DNA of 64,000 nucleotides, taken from positions 1 to 64,000 of the forward strand of contig JBEKYC010000031.1 of assembly GCA_049511415.1 (NCBI GenBank). The letters are read 5' to 3'. Both the position numbers and the translations under genes were made by a program. Shown here piece after piece: positions 39,759-49,854 of the stretch. Numbering within the stretch: position 1 is the first letter of the stretch; every line of letters starts with the position of its first letter. The notes under the pieces are model-generated. The model saw only the letters and a list, made by a program, of their open reading frames with translations, ran no database searches and had not been told where the DNA came from. This stretch comes from Bog-159 sp049511415 (lineage in GTDB: Bacteria; Acidobacteriota; Terriglobia; Bryobacterales; Bryobacteraceae).

Positions 39759-41741
39759 CTAATAGCGTTCGAATTCCTTGTCCATGTGGTCACCGTTATC
39801 CTTCATCTTCAAGGCGACTCCGGACTTGGCGGCCATCTTGGATGCGGCGGCAGGAGCGGCGTGGGAAACGGCCTCCCGCAGCTTTCCCATGGCATGCGCG
39901 GATTTGGCGGCGGCCGGATGCGCGGCCGGCTTCTGTCCCGTTTCGCCGGTGCGGAAGAATCCCAGCGCGGTCATTAACTGATCGGCCTGGCCAGTGAGTT
40001 CCTCCGTGGTGGAGGCCATCTCCTCAGCCGCCGAAGCGTTCTGTTGAATCACTTTCTCCAATTGTTGGAGAGCCTGATTGATCTGCTCGGCGCCGGTGTC
40101 CTGCTCCTTGCTGGCGGCCGTGATTTCCTGCACCAGCTCCGCGGTTTTCTGAATATCCGGCACCAATTTGTCGAGCATCTCGCCGGCCTTTTCGGATACC
40201 TTTACGGTGGTGCCGGAGAGCTGGTTGATTTCGCCGGCGGCCTTCTGGCTGCGCTCCGCCAGTTTGCGGACCTCCGCGGCCACAACCGCGAAGCCTTTGC
40301 CATGTTCGCCGGCGCGGGCGGCCTCTATGGCCGCGTTCAAGGCCAGCAGATTGGTCTGCCGCGCAATCTCCTCGATGATGGAGATCTTGCTGGCGATCTC
40401 TTTCATGGCGGCCACCGCGGCCAGCACGGACTTGCCGCTTTCCTGCGCGTCGTTGGCCGATTTGGCGGCAATCCTTTCGGTCTGCTGCGCGTTGTCGGCG
40501 TTCTGCTTGATGTTGGAGACCATCTCTTCCATGGACGAGGAGGCTTCCTCGGCGGAAGCGGCCTGCGCGCTGGCGCCATTGGACACCTGCACCGACGAGG
40601 TGCTGATGGCCTGGCTGGCGGATGCCACTTCACCCGCGATGCCGCGGATTTCGGTCACCGTGCGGGTCAGCCCGCCCACCATGGCGACCAGTGCCTGCAT
40701 CAGCTTGTCGTGCCCGGAGCGTTCCCGCAGAGCCACCGTCAGGTTGCCTTGGGAGATCTCGGTAGCGGCATCCGTGACTTCGTCCATAGCCGCGATGAGG
40801 GCGTTCAGGTTGTTCTTGATGGTGTTGAACTCGCCGTGGTAGGTGTCGGTGATCTGCGAGGGAAGGTCTCCCTTGCTGATCCGGTCCACATAATTGGCAG
40901 CCACGTTGAGAGGTGTGATCACGGCATCGAGCACGGCGTTGACACCGCGCACGATCTCGGCGTATGTGCCCTGGAACTGCTCCGCGTTGCCGCGCTCCGC
41001 CAGCTTCCCGTCTTTGGCCGCGCTGGTCAGACGCGCGAGCTCCTTTTGCAGCGCTTGCAACACAGCCGCAACGTTGTTGACGGCCATCTTCATCTTTTCG
41101 TGGTCGCCTTTGTAGGTCTGGGCGATGAGTTCGTCGATTTTGCCGTTGGAGATCTGGGCCAGAATGCGATTGCCTTCGCCGATGGGCAGCAGGATGGCGT
41201 CGAGCATGGTGTTGACGCCGCGCACGATCTCGGCGTAAGCGCCCTGGAAACTCTCGGGCTTGCCGCGCTCGGAAAGCTGGCCCTCGTAGGAGGCAGCGGT
41301 CAGACGCCCAAGCTCCTTCTGCAGCCCCTGCAAAACGACGGCGACGTTATTGACGGCCATCTTCATCTTTTCGTGGTCGCCCTTGTAAGTCTGCGCGATG
41401 AGTTCGTCGATCTTGCCGCTGGAGATCTGGGCCAGAATACGGTTGCCTTCGCCGATCGGCAGCAGGATGGCATCCAGCATGTCGTTGATTCCCTGCACGA
41501 TCTCGCGATGCACGCCCTCGAATTCGCCGGCCTTGCCGCGCTCCTCCAACCGGCCCTCCCGGGACGCGTCCACCAGGCGCAGGATCTCCTGGGCGATACG
41601 CCGCATCTCGGACTCACCCTGTTTGCCGCCCCCCGCGCGAACGCGCTCGCCGTGCGCGCTGTACTCCAGGATGGGCGTGCCGCCGTCGCTGGATGCGGAA
41701 GACCGCGATTTCTTGTTCTTTCCGTTTACTGTACGTAACAT
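39759..41741 (-). CDS. Soluble methyl-accepting chemoreceptor with HAMP repeats
   Basis: 660 aa with no TM segment, so cytoplasmic. Residues 63-340 hold HAMP-like repeat units; the first two (from G63 and G154) are near-identical, the third (from G245) diverged and leads into ISKGDLPSQITDTYHGEFNTIKNNLNAL. The signalling hairpin tip is near 455 (EIARQTNLLALNAAIEAARAGEHGKGFAVVAAEVRKLAERS). An Ala-rich linker of about 60 residues ends in the C-terminal pentapeptide EFERY, the x-F-x-x-Y type that tethers CheR/CheB. ATG 41741; its first 16 nt overlap cheA. It may sense an internal signal; no ligand domain is seen. Confidence 0.93.
   Translation of the reverse strand: MLRTVNGKNKKSRSSASSDGGTPILEYSAHGERVRAGGGKQGESEMRRIAQEILRLVDASREGRLEERGKAGEFEGVHREIVQGINDMLDAILLPIGEGNRILAQISSGKIDELIAQTYKGDHEKMKMAVNNVAVVLQGLQKELGRLTAASYEGQLSERGKPESFQGAYAEIVRGVNTMLDAILLPIGEGNRILAQISNGKIDELIAQTYKGDHEKMKMAVNNVAAVLQALQKELARLTSAAKDGKLAERGNAEQFQGTYAEIVRGVNAVLDAVITPLNVAANYVDRISKGDLPSQITDTYHGEFNTIKNNLNALIAAMDEVTDAATEISQGNLTVALRERSGHDKLMQALVAMVGGLTRTVTEIRGIAGEVASASQAISTSSVQVSNGASAQAASAEEASSSMEEMVSNIKQNADNAQQTERIAAKSANDAQESGKSVLAAVAAMKEIASKISIIEEIARQTNLLALNAAIEAARAGEHGKGFAVVAAEVRKLAERSQKAAGEINQLSGTTVKVSEKAGEMLDKLVPDIQKTAELVQEITAASKEQDTGAEQINQALQQLEKVIQQNASAAEEMASTTEELTGQADQLMTALGFFRTGETGQKPAAHPAAAKSAHAMGKLREAVSHAAPAAASKMAAKSGVALKMKDNGDHMDKEFERY
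41010..41555 (-). repeat. Two near-identical 273-bp units in the chemoreceptor gene
   Basis: Units 41555-41283 and 41282-41010 encode nearly the same 91-residue HAMP-like block (MLDAILLPIGEGNRILAQIS, then GKIDELIAQTYKGDHEKMKM). Similarity at the DNA level, with mostly third-position changes, points to a recent in-frame duplication. Confidence 0.85.
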
Positions 41742-43744
41742 GGATTCTTTTCCTTCTGTGTAAGTGCGTGCAAGGCGGAGCGCCTTTTTACCGCCGTCGA
41801 ATGGATAGCGTGCTCGACCAGCCGATGCGGATCGAGGATCAGCGCCACGGTTCCGTTCCCGAGGATGGTGGCGCCCGAGATCACGGACACATCCCGATAT
41901 AGTCTGCCCAGGTTCTTGATAACGGTTTGATGGTTCCCCAGCACTTCGTCCACGACCAGCCCGTAGTGCCCGTCGTCGACTTCGACGACCATGATCTGCT
42001 CGCGTTCCGGCTGCGCCACGGCCATCCCGAAGCACTCGCTGAGCCGGATGTACGGAATCGTTTCGCCGCGCACGCAGGCCAGGTGATTGCCGTGCGCCTC
42101 GCGGATATCTTGCCGGCTTAAAGCCACGCATTCCAGGCTGTTGGCCAGGGGCAACACGAAATAGGATGGGCCCACGCGCACCAACAGGCCGTCAATGATG
42201 GCGAGCGTCAGCGGAAGACGCAAGGTAACCGTGAGTCCGGCGCCCGGGCGGCTCGACAGCTCGAGGGAACCGCGCAGTGCCTCCGCGCTCCGCCGCACCA
42301 CATCCATCCCGATCCCGCGGCCGGAGACGTCGGTGACGCGGGCGGCCGTGGAAAAACCCGGCGCCAGGATCAGACTGAACAATTCGGCGTCGGAGAGCTG
42401 CGCTGAGCCGTCGATCAAACCGCGTTCGACGGCGCGCGCCCGGATGGCACGCGGATCCAGGCCGCGTCCGTCATCGCTCACGCGGATTAAGACCTGTGTG
42501 CCGGCGTACTGCGCCGAGAGCCGGACGGTGGCGGTGGGAGGTTTGCCCGCCGCGCGCCGGGCGTCGGGCGTCTCCACGCCGTGATCCATGCTATTACGGA
42601 TCAAATGCACCAGGGGATCGTTGAGCTGATCGATCACGGTCTTGTCCAGTTCCGTGTCGGCCCCCTCCAGGGCCAAATCGACCTCTTTGTGCAGCTCGAT
42701 GCTGAGATCGCGGACCAGGCGGCGGAAGCGCTCAAACGTGCCGCGGAGGGGCAGCATCCGGATGCTCATGGAGTTTTCGCGTAACTCCGCGGTCAGCCGG
42801 TCGACCTGCTCCGATACGGCGAGGATCTCGGGATCGCCGCGGCGGACCGAGATTTCGCTCAATCGCGCCTGCACGCTGACCAGTTCACCCACCAGATTGA
42901 CCAACCGATCCAGTTTTTCGGCGGCCACGCGGATGCCGGACCCGGCGCCTCTGTTTACGGCGCGCGCCGTGGGTTGGGCGCCTGGCTTTGGATCTTCAAC
43001 CGGCGCCGCGGGAGCCTCTGGGTCCGAATCGGACAGACGCTCGATTTTCAGTTCGCATTCGTCTTCCACGAAAATGAATACATCGCGGATGGTTTCCACC
43101 GCCGCGCCGGTCTGGAGGACCAGATCCCACGCCACATAGCAGCGCTCGGCATCGATCTCCGAAAGCGCCGGGAGCGCGCCGGCATCCGCTTTCACCCGCA
43201 GCTCACCCATCTCGCGCAGCTCGCTGAACAGCAGCAGCGGATTGGTTCCGTGCAGGATCACTTCGGGCCCGGGCCGGAAGTGAATGTGCCAAGCGGTGAG
43301 CGGCCCCGGAGCGGGCGGCGTTAGCCCGGCCCCTAAGGCCGGATTCGCGACGCCGGGCGCCTCGGCCGGACCCATCCAATCCTGCAAGTTGGCCAGGATG
43401 CGAGCACAATTGGCGGAATCGGCCGCGGCGCCGCCGGAGGCCGCCTCCAGCATGGCCTTCATTTGATCGCCGGCGGCCAGGGTGAGATTGATCAGCGGCG
43501 CGCCCACCGCAAGCTGGCCATTCCGCACCCGGTCGAAAGCGGTTTCCAACTGGTGCGCGAACGCGGCCAGATCATCGAAGCCGAACATGGCGCCCGATCC
43601 TTTAATGGTATGCAGGGCCCGGAATGCCCGGCCGATATTTTCAGGATCGTTGCGGTTCTGGTCCAGTTCGAGCAACGCCGCTTCGAGCTCGCCCAGAAGC
43701 TCGCGGGCCTCCTCGTGAAAGGCCTGCTGGAAGCGGTCGGTCAT
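41726..43744 (-). CDS. cheA: Chemotaxis histidine kinase CheA
   Basis: 672 aa. HPt domain 1-105 with phospho-accepting H45 (RALHTIKGSGAMFGF). A P2-like response-regulator docking domain at about 150-236 (HIHFRPGPEVILHG...VFIFVEDECELKIE). Dimerisation helices about 268-330, the ATPase domain with N box HLIRNSMDHGVETPD, G1 DDGRGLDP and SGRGIGMDVVRR, and a CheW-like domain to about 655. It phosphorylates CheY and CheB. It overlaps cheY by 4 nt (ATGA) and the receptor gene by 16 nt. Confidence 0.96.
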   Translation of the reverse strand: MTDRFQQAFHEEARELLGELEAALLELDQNRNDPENIGRAFRALHTIKGSGAMFGFDDLAAFAHQLETAFDRVRNGQLAVGAPLINLTLAAGDQMKAMLEAASGGAAADSANCARILANLQDWMGPAEAPGVANPALGAGLTPPAPGPLTAWHIHFRPGPEVILHGTNPLLLFSELREMGELRVKADAGALPALSEIDAERCYVAWDLVLQTGAAVETIRDVFIFVEDECELKIERLSDSDPEAPAAPVEDPKPGAQPTARAVNRGAGSGIRVAAEKLDRLVNLVGELVSVQARLSEISVRRGDPEILAVSEQVDRLTAELRENSMSIRMLPLRGTFERFRRLVRDLSIELHKEVDLALEGADTELDKTVIDQLNDPLVHLIRNSMDHGVETPDARRAAGKPPTATVRLSAQYAGTQVLIRVSDDGRGLDPRAIRARAVERGLIDGSAQLSDAELFSLILAPGFSTAARVTDVSGRGIGMDVVRRSAEALRGSLELSSRPGAGLTVTLRLPLTLAIIDGLLVRVGPSYFVLPLANSLECVALSRQDIREAHGNHLACVRGETIPYIRLSECFGMAVAQPEREQIMVVEVDDGHYGLVVDEVLGNHQTVIKNLGRLYRDVSVISGATILGNGTVALILDPHRLVEHAIHSTAVKRRSALHALTQKEKNPCYVQ

Positions 43745-44103
43745 CCGATGACCCTCTTCACCACGGCCAGCATTTGCTGTTTTGTAAATGGCTTTACGAT
43801 CCAGCCAGTGGCGCCGGCGGCCTTGCCCTCGAGCTTGCGGGACTCCTGCGACTCGGTCGTCAGCATGATGATCGGTATACCTCTGCAGGCCGGATTGGTC
43901 CGCACGCTGCGGATCAGCCCGATCCCGTCCAGATTCGGCATGTTCAAGTCCGTAATCACCAGGTGTATGGGGCTCGCCAGCTTGGCGAGCGCGTCACGGC
44001 CATCCACGGCTTCGAGCACGGTATAGCCCGCCTCGGAAAGCGTGAACCTCACCATCTGCCGGACGCTGGCCGAATCGTCTACCGTGAGAATGACCTTGTT
44101 CAT
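43741..44103 (-). CDS. cheY: Chemotaxis response regulator CheY
   Basis: 120 aa, a single receiver domain. Acidic pocket D9/D10 (TVDDSASVRQMVRF), phospho-acceptor D52 (VITDLNMPNLDG), T82/T83 and K104 (WIVKPFTKQQ). MNKVILTVDD fixes the start at 44103; a longer upstream frame is antisense-like. It overlaps cheA and the STAS gene by 4 nt each. No CheY-P phosphatase of the CheC/CheX type is nearby, which gives added weight to the CheZ-like motif in the divergent 612-aa protein. Confidence 0.96.
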   Translation of the reverse strand: MNKVILTVDDSASVRQMVRFTLSEAGYTVLEAVDGRDALAKLASPIHLVITDLNMPNLDGIGLIRSVRTNPACRGIPIIMLTTESQESRKLEGKAAGATGWIVKPFTKQQMLAVVKRVIG

Positions 44104-44411
44104 GCGCAATCCAACGCCGGGTATCCGGGGATTTGGTCGAAGCCCGCTTCGCGCATCAGGGTGATGGCCGCCAAGGAAGCGCGCCCCCCGATTCGCCGGC
44201 CACGCCGGACGGATTCGCTTCCGGCAGCCGCAAGCAATTGCAGGATCGTCACATCCAGTTCCTCGACTCCCGCCAAATCCAATTCCAGATCTCCGTCGGC
44301 GGCCAGCCATGCGAGCAACAGGTTTTGCAATGCGGCGCCCGAGGCAACGCCGACCGGTCCGTCCAGCCGGATCAAATAACCGGACTCCTGTGGTACCTGT
44401 GTTACGGGCAT
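44100..44411 (-). CDS. STAS-domain protein in the che operon
   Basis: 103 aa. A STAS (anti-anti-sigma-like) fold: YLIRLDGPVGVASGAALQNLLLAWLA, LELDLAGVEELDVTILQLLAAAGS and a final helix. The position of the phosphorylatable Ser in SpoIIAA-type proteins is occupied by VEELDVTILQLL, so D-V-T keeps a Thr but the match is imperfect. It overlaps cheY by 4 nt. STAS proteins of this kind appear in some chemosensory clusters that control functions other than swimming. Confidence 0.75.
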   Translation of the reverse strand: MPVTQVPQESGYLIRLDGPVGVASGAALQNLLLAWLAADGDLELDLAGVEELDVTILQLLAAAGSESVRRGRRIGGRASLAAITLMREAGFDQIPGYPALDCA

Positions 44412-44515
44412 CTTGCTCCCATCACAGCTATCGGCGGATAGGAAAAGTTTCCGTATAGTGAGTGGCGCGCATTCTCGGAATTCTCCCTTAAGTCGCGTGG
44501 GACGGCGGCCTGCCT

Positions 44516-44845
44516 TCAAAAGTGCCCGGCGCGCAACTGGATTGCGGCGCCGTCGCCGTCGACGCGTACCACGCTGCCGATTCCCCAATTGGAGAGCGCC
44601 TTCCGGTCATGACCAGACAGTTCGACCTCTACCGTGACTGATTCGCCGAGCTTTAACCGCACGGGCTGTTCCAGGCGAACCAGCATGCCCGAACTGCTGA
44701 TATTGACGGCCGTGGCGGGGATCGGCGCGCCGCTCTCCCGATGCAAAATCACGCCCGCCGGAATCGTGTAACGCGGTGCATTTCTTCGATCCAGGTCCCT
44801 TGACTCCAAGCGTCTGCTCCGTTCCGGGTACGGCCTTGCGATCAC
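44516..44845 (-). CDS. PilZ-domain protein (c-di-GMP binding)
   Basis: 109 aa. Both c-di-GMP motifs are present: R21-NAP-R25 (RxxxR) and N48-I-S-S-S-G53 ([D/N]xSxxG), followed by a six-strand barrel (MLVRLEQPVRLKLGESVTVEVEL). Single-domain PilZ proteins transmit c-di-GMP signals to motility or exopolysaccharide systems. It heads the leftward che group, with a 104-bp gap to the STAS gene, and diverges from the 612-aa protein. Confidence 0.9.
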   Translation of the reverse strand: MIARPYPERSRRLESRDLDRRNAPRYTIPAGVILHRESGAPIPATAVNISSSGMLVRLEQPVRLKLGESVTVEVELSGHDRKALSNWGIGSVVRVDGDGAAIQLRAGHF

Positions 44846-44930
44846 CGTCCCAAACTCCTCTATCGGCTGTTCAGCTCCCGAACAGAACTGCCGATATATT
44901 CTTCAGGCGAAGCCTGGGACCTGACAGATC

Positions 44931-46769
44931 GTGCCACTGAACAGCCACATTTCGCACCGCGGGAAACCGCTGCACCAGTCTGTGATCTACCGGCTCCGGC
45001 GCGCGGCCCGGAACGCCTGGGCGCCGGCCAGCCGCCGCTACCTGGCGCAGCTGACGCCTACAATCGCAGATCTGGAGGACTTAAACCGGAGTACCGAACA
45101 GGACTTTCTGGCAGTGGGCGGAAAGCTGCACGAATTCTCGGCCGCGGCGCGCCAGATTTCAAACGGTATGGCGGCTCTCAGCGAGCTGATCTCCGGCGCA
45201 CGCGGGCGCAATGTAAGTGAAGTACTGGCCCGGGTGCTCGAACAACTGAACCAAACCGAGGCACGGCTGGGGGCCACCCGCCAAACGTTGGCGCGAGTCT
45301 TGGAAGAGGCGCGCCGGATTGAAGGCGTCTTCGGCGACTTCCGCGTGACGGTCGCGCAGTGCCGGGTACTGGGGTCCCTGACTCGTATCGAAACCGCCCG
45401 GCTGGGCAACGCCGGCGCTGGTTTCGGCCATCTGGCGGAAGAGGTGAAGACCCTGACGGAGAGTATCGAAAGCGGTGGCCAGCGGGTTTTAGAAGGCTCC
45501 GCGGTTCTCCGGCTGAGAATTCAGTCCTCCATCGCGCGGATCTCCGGAATAAGAGACGGCGCCATCCAAGGGCTGCCCGCTTTGCTGGCCGAGGCGCACG
45601 CCGGCATGGAGTCGCTCGAGCAGACCGAGCGCCAGGCGCGGGAGGCCTCTCTGCGCCAGTCGGCCGGGTATGCGGAGGTGTCGGCCGCGGTGGAAGATCT
45701 GGTGGGCGCCCTGCAATTCCACGACATAACCCGGCAAAAAATCGCACATGTCGCGGATGCCTTGCGCAGCCTGGGATCGGATTCCCAAACCTTGCCCAAG
45801 GGCCGTTCTCCGGCCGGTGAAGCGCAGATGGTTTTGACACTGCAATCGGCCCAGTTGGCCGACGCCGAACGCGTCTTCGGGGCTTCGGTGGTGCGCATCG
45901 AAGAGGACCTCGATGGAATCGCCCGGCGGGTAACCGAAATGACTGGTGAATGCGGCTCTCTGCTGGAGCCACCGTCCGGCGAGCGGGGTTCGTTCTTCCT
46001 TTCCCTGGAGGGCCACTTCAACGCCATTTTGGAGATTCTAGGCGCCTGTGTGCGCGCGGAGGTCGAGACCAAGGAACTGCTTGGCGGGCTGGCGCAGGAT
46101 GTGGCGCGCATGCGTGATTCCGTCGCCGAGGTGGCCGAGATCGGCATTAGCCTTCGCCGCATGGCCATCAATGCGACTATCCGGGCGGACCACATCGGCG
46201 CCGCCGGGCGCGCGCTCGACGTTCTTGCCGGGGTGATGCAGCGGCTGGGGTCGGAGTCCAACACCATGACCAACGAGGGGATCGCGGCGCTGGAGGCCAT
46301 GACCGAGGCCGCCTCCGCCGCGTCCGCGGATGCCGGGTCAGATCCGAATCATGTGGTGGGGGACGAGTTCCTGGTCGAGGTGCGAAGAACCATCCTCCAA
46401 TTGCGGGAATCGAGCGATATAGGCCACCACCGGCTAAGCCAGATCGCGGGGCTCGGTTCGGATCTTCGGGATGGCATCCAGTCTGTGCGCGGCGGTTTTT
46501 CGGCCGGCAGGGCGGTGGCCGAAACTGTCCGTCACGCGCTTTCGGCGCTGGCGGATGTCGCGGTTGAGAATGGGTTTACGCTATCCGCGGGCGAGCGGCC
46601 GCCGGAGATCTCTCTGCAGGATTTCGCGCGGCACTACACCATGGAATCGGAGCGCGCAGTCCATCAGAATATAGCCGGCCGTGAAGAAGCGCCTGCGCCT
46701 GAAACAGCCATGGTGGCCGCGGCCGTAGCGGAGGGGAACGATTTGGGCGACAACGTGGAACTGTTCTGA
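44931..46769 (+). CDS. Soluble coiled-coil chemosensory protein with CheZ-like motif
   Basis: 612 aa, largely alpha-helical, no TM or signal peptide. Two segments look like degenerate chemoreceptor tips: about 150-185 (RIETARLGNAGAGFGHLAEE) and about 408-440 (RRMAINATIRADHIGAAGRA). Between them, L261-QFHDITRQKIAHV contains D265-x3-Q269, the same spacing as the catalytic Asp-Gln helix of CheZ (QDLTGQ). The C-terminus GDNVELF is a short acidic stretch ending in Phe, after a disordered linker, resembling in kind the CheY-docking tail of CheZ. GTG 44931; divergent from the PilZ gene. It could be a CheY-P phosphatase or a receptor-like scaffold. Confidence 0.6.
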   Translation: MPLNSHISHRGKPLHQSVIYRLRRAARNAWAPASRRYLAQLTPTIADLEDLNRSTEQDFLAVGGKLHEFSAAARQISNGMAALSELISGARGRNVSEVLARVLEQLNQTEARLGATRQTLARVLEEARRIEGVFGDFRVTVAQCRVLGSLTRIETARLGNAGAGFGHLAEEVKTLTESIESGGQRVLEGSAVLRLRIQSSIARISGIRDGAIQGLPALLAEAHAGMESLEQTERQAREASLRQSAGYAEVSAAVEDLVGALQFHDITRQKIAHVADALRSLGSDSQTLPKGRSPAGEAQMVLTLQSAQLADAERVFGASVVRIEEDLDGIARRVTEMTGECGSLLEPPSGERGSFFLSLEGHFNAILEILGACVRAEVETKELLGGLAQDVARMRDSVAEVAEIGISLRRMAINATIRADHIGAAGRALDVLAGVMQRLGSESNTMTNEGIAALEAMTEAASAASADAGSDPNHVVGDEFLVEVRRTILQLRESSDIGHHRLSQIAGLGSDLRDGIQSVRGGFSAGRAVAETVRHALSALADVAVENGFTLSAGERPPEISLQDFARHYTMESERAVHQNIAGREEAPAPETAMVAAAVAEGNDLGDNVELF

Positions 46770-47024
46770 TCTTAGGCTTATGCGCGCGTTAATCATGTCC
46801 CGCGATCGTTAAGAACTGGTTTGCACCGCGGGCGACATCGCGCACCAGTAGGCGCGGGCGTCACGACTTCTAATGTCACCGTCGGCCGGCGCCAATTCTC
46901 CATCAGCTCCGGCTGATCGAGCGCCGCCCACTCGAAGACCATGGAGGCTGCCCGGCGAGGAAGCCTGCCCTCTAGAATTGCGATTGGCTCGATTCCCAGG
47001 TCATCGAAGCACAGGCTCGCGCCC
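46770..47024. other. Intergenic gap, nothing assigned
   Basis: 255 bp between the convergent 612-aa gene and atpC. Several reading frames overlap it but lack plausible starts or composition. I see no clear T-tailed terminator, tRNA or repeat. Confidence 0.5.
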
Positions 47025-47450
47025 TCATCCGCGCGCGGCGTCCGTCTGCTTCTGCGCCGCCGCGTCCAGCCGCGCCTGCGCCCGCTCGATGGCGCTTAAT
47101 GCAGCCGCCGGATCCACCCCCAGCGAGGGGTTGATCATCTGCTCCTCGGCCCGCTTCATGGCCACCTTGGCGCGCTCCACGTCGATCTCCTCGGCGCGTT
47201 CGGCGGCCGTAGCCAGCACCCGCACCTTATCGCCCAGCACTTCCAGGTAACCCTTGTGGACCGCCAGATACCAGCGCTTGCCCCCCATTTCATAGTTCAG
47301 GAAGCCCGTCCCCAACTCCGCCAGCAGGGGCGCGTGGCCGGGCAGAATCCCGACATAGCCGTTGGCGGCGGGCGCCTGCACGGCGGCAACATCCTCGCGC
47401 ACCAGCAGGCGCTCGGGCGTGACTACTTCTAATGCCAGCGTGTCAGCCAT
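47025..47450 (-). CDS. atpC: ATP synthase F1 subunit epsilon
   Basis: 141 aa. N-terminal beta-sandwich (LALEVVTPERLLVREDVAAVQAPAANGYVGILPGHAPLL) and a C-terminal helical pair (about 90-141) that can extend to inhibit ATP hydrolysis. It is the last gene of the operon, 3 bp after atpD. Confidence 0.95.
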   Translation of the reverse strand: MADTLALEVVTPERLLVREDVAAVQAPAANGYVGILPGHAPLLAELGTGFLNYEMGGKRWYLAVHKGYLEVLGDKVRVLATAAERAEEIDVERAKVAMKRAEEQMINPSLGVDPAAALSAIERAQARLDAAAQKQTDAARG

Positions 47451-47453
47451 CGA

Positions 47454-48896
<1,443 letters not shown>

Positions 48897-48914
48897 TTTT
48901 GAAAAAACCCTTAA

Positions 48915-48992
48915 ATTAGCCACCGATGAACACCGATAAACACCGATAACACAATTCTTTTCGGCTGCTATCTGTGTTCATCGGTGGCTAAT
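48915..48992. repeat. Inverted and dispersed repeat between atpG and atpD, copy 2
   Basis: A perfect 19-bp inverted repeat: ATTAGCCACCGATGAACAC at 48915-48933 and its complement at 48974-48992, with a 40-nt loop. The left side continues as CACCGATAAACACCGATA, making three CACCGAT units. The same core occurs once at 15362-15398. In mRNA it would be a strong hairpin between gamma and beta; no T-run follows in the leftward direction. Confidence 0.8.
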
Positions 48993-48996
48993 AATC

Positions 48997-49846
<850 letters not shown>

Positions 49847-49854
<8 letters not shown>

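Noticed and set aside
46873..47250. Plus-strand frame of 125 codons between the 612-aa gene and atpC
   Set aside because: Two-thirds of it is antisense to atpC; composition (Arg/Ser/Pro-rich) is that of a GC-rich shadow frame.
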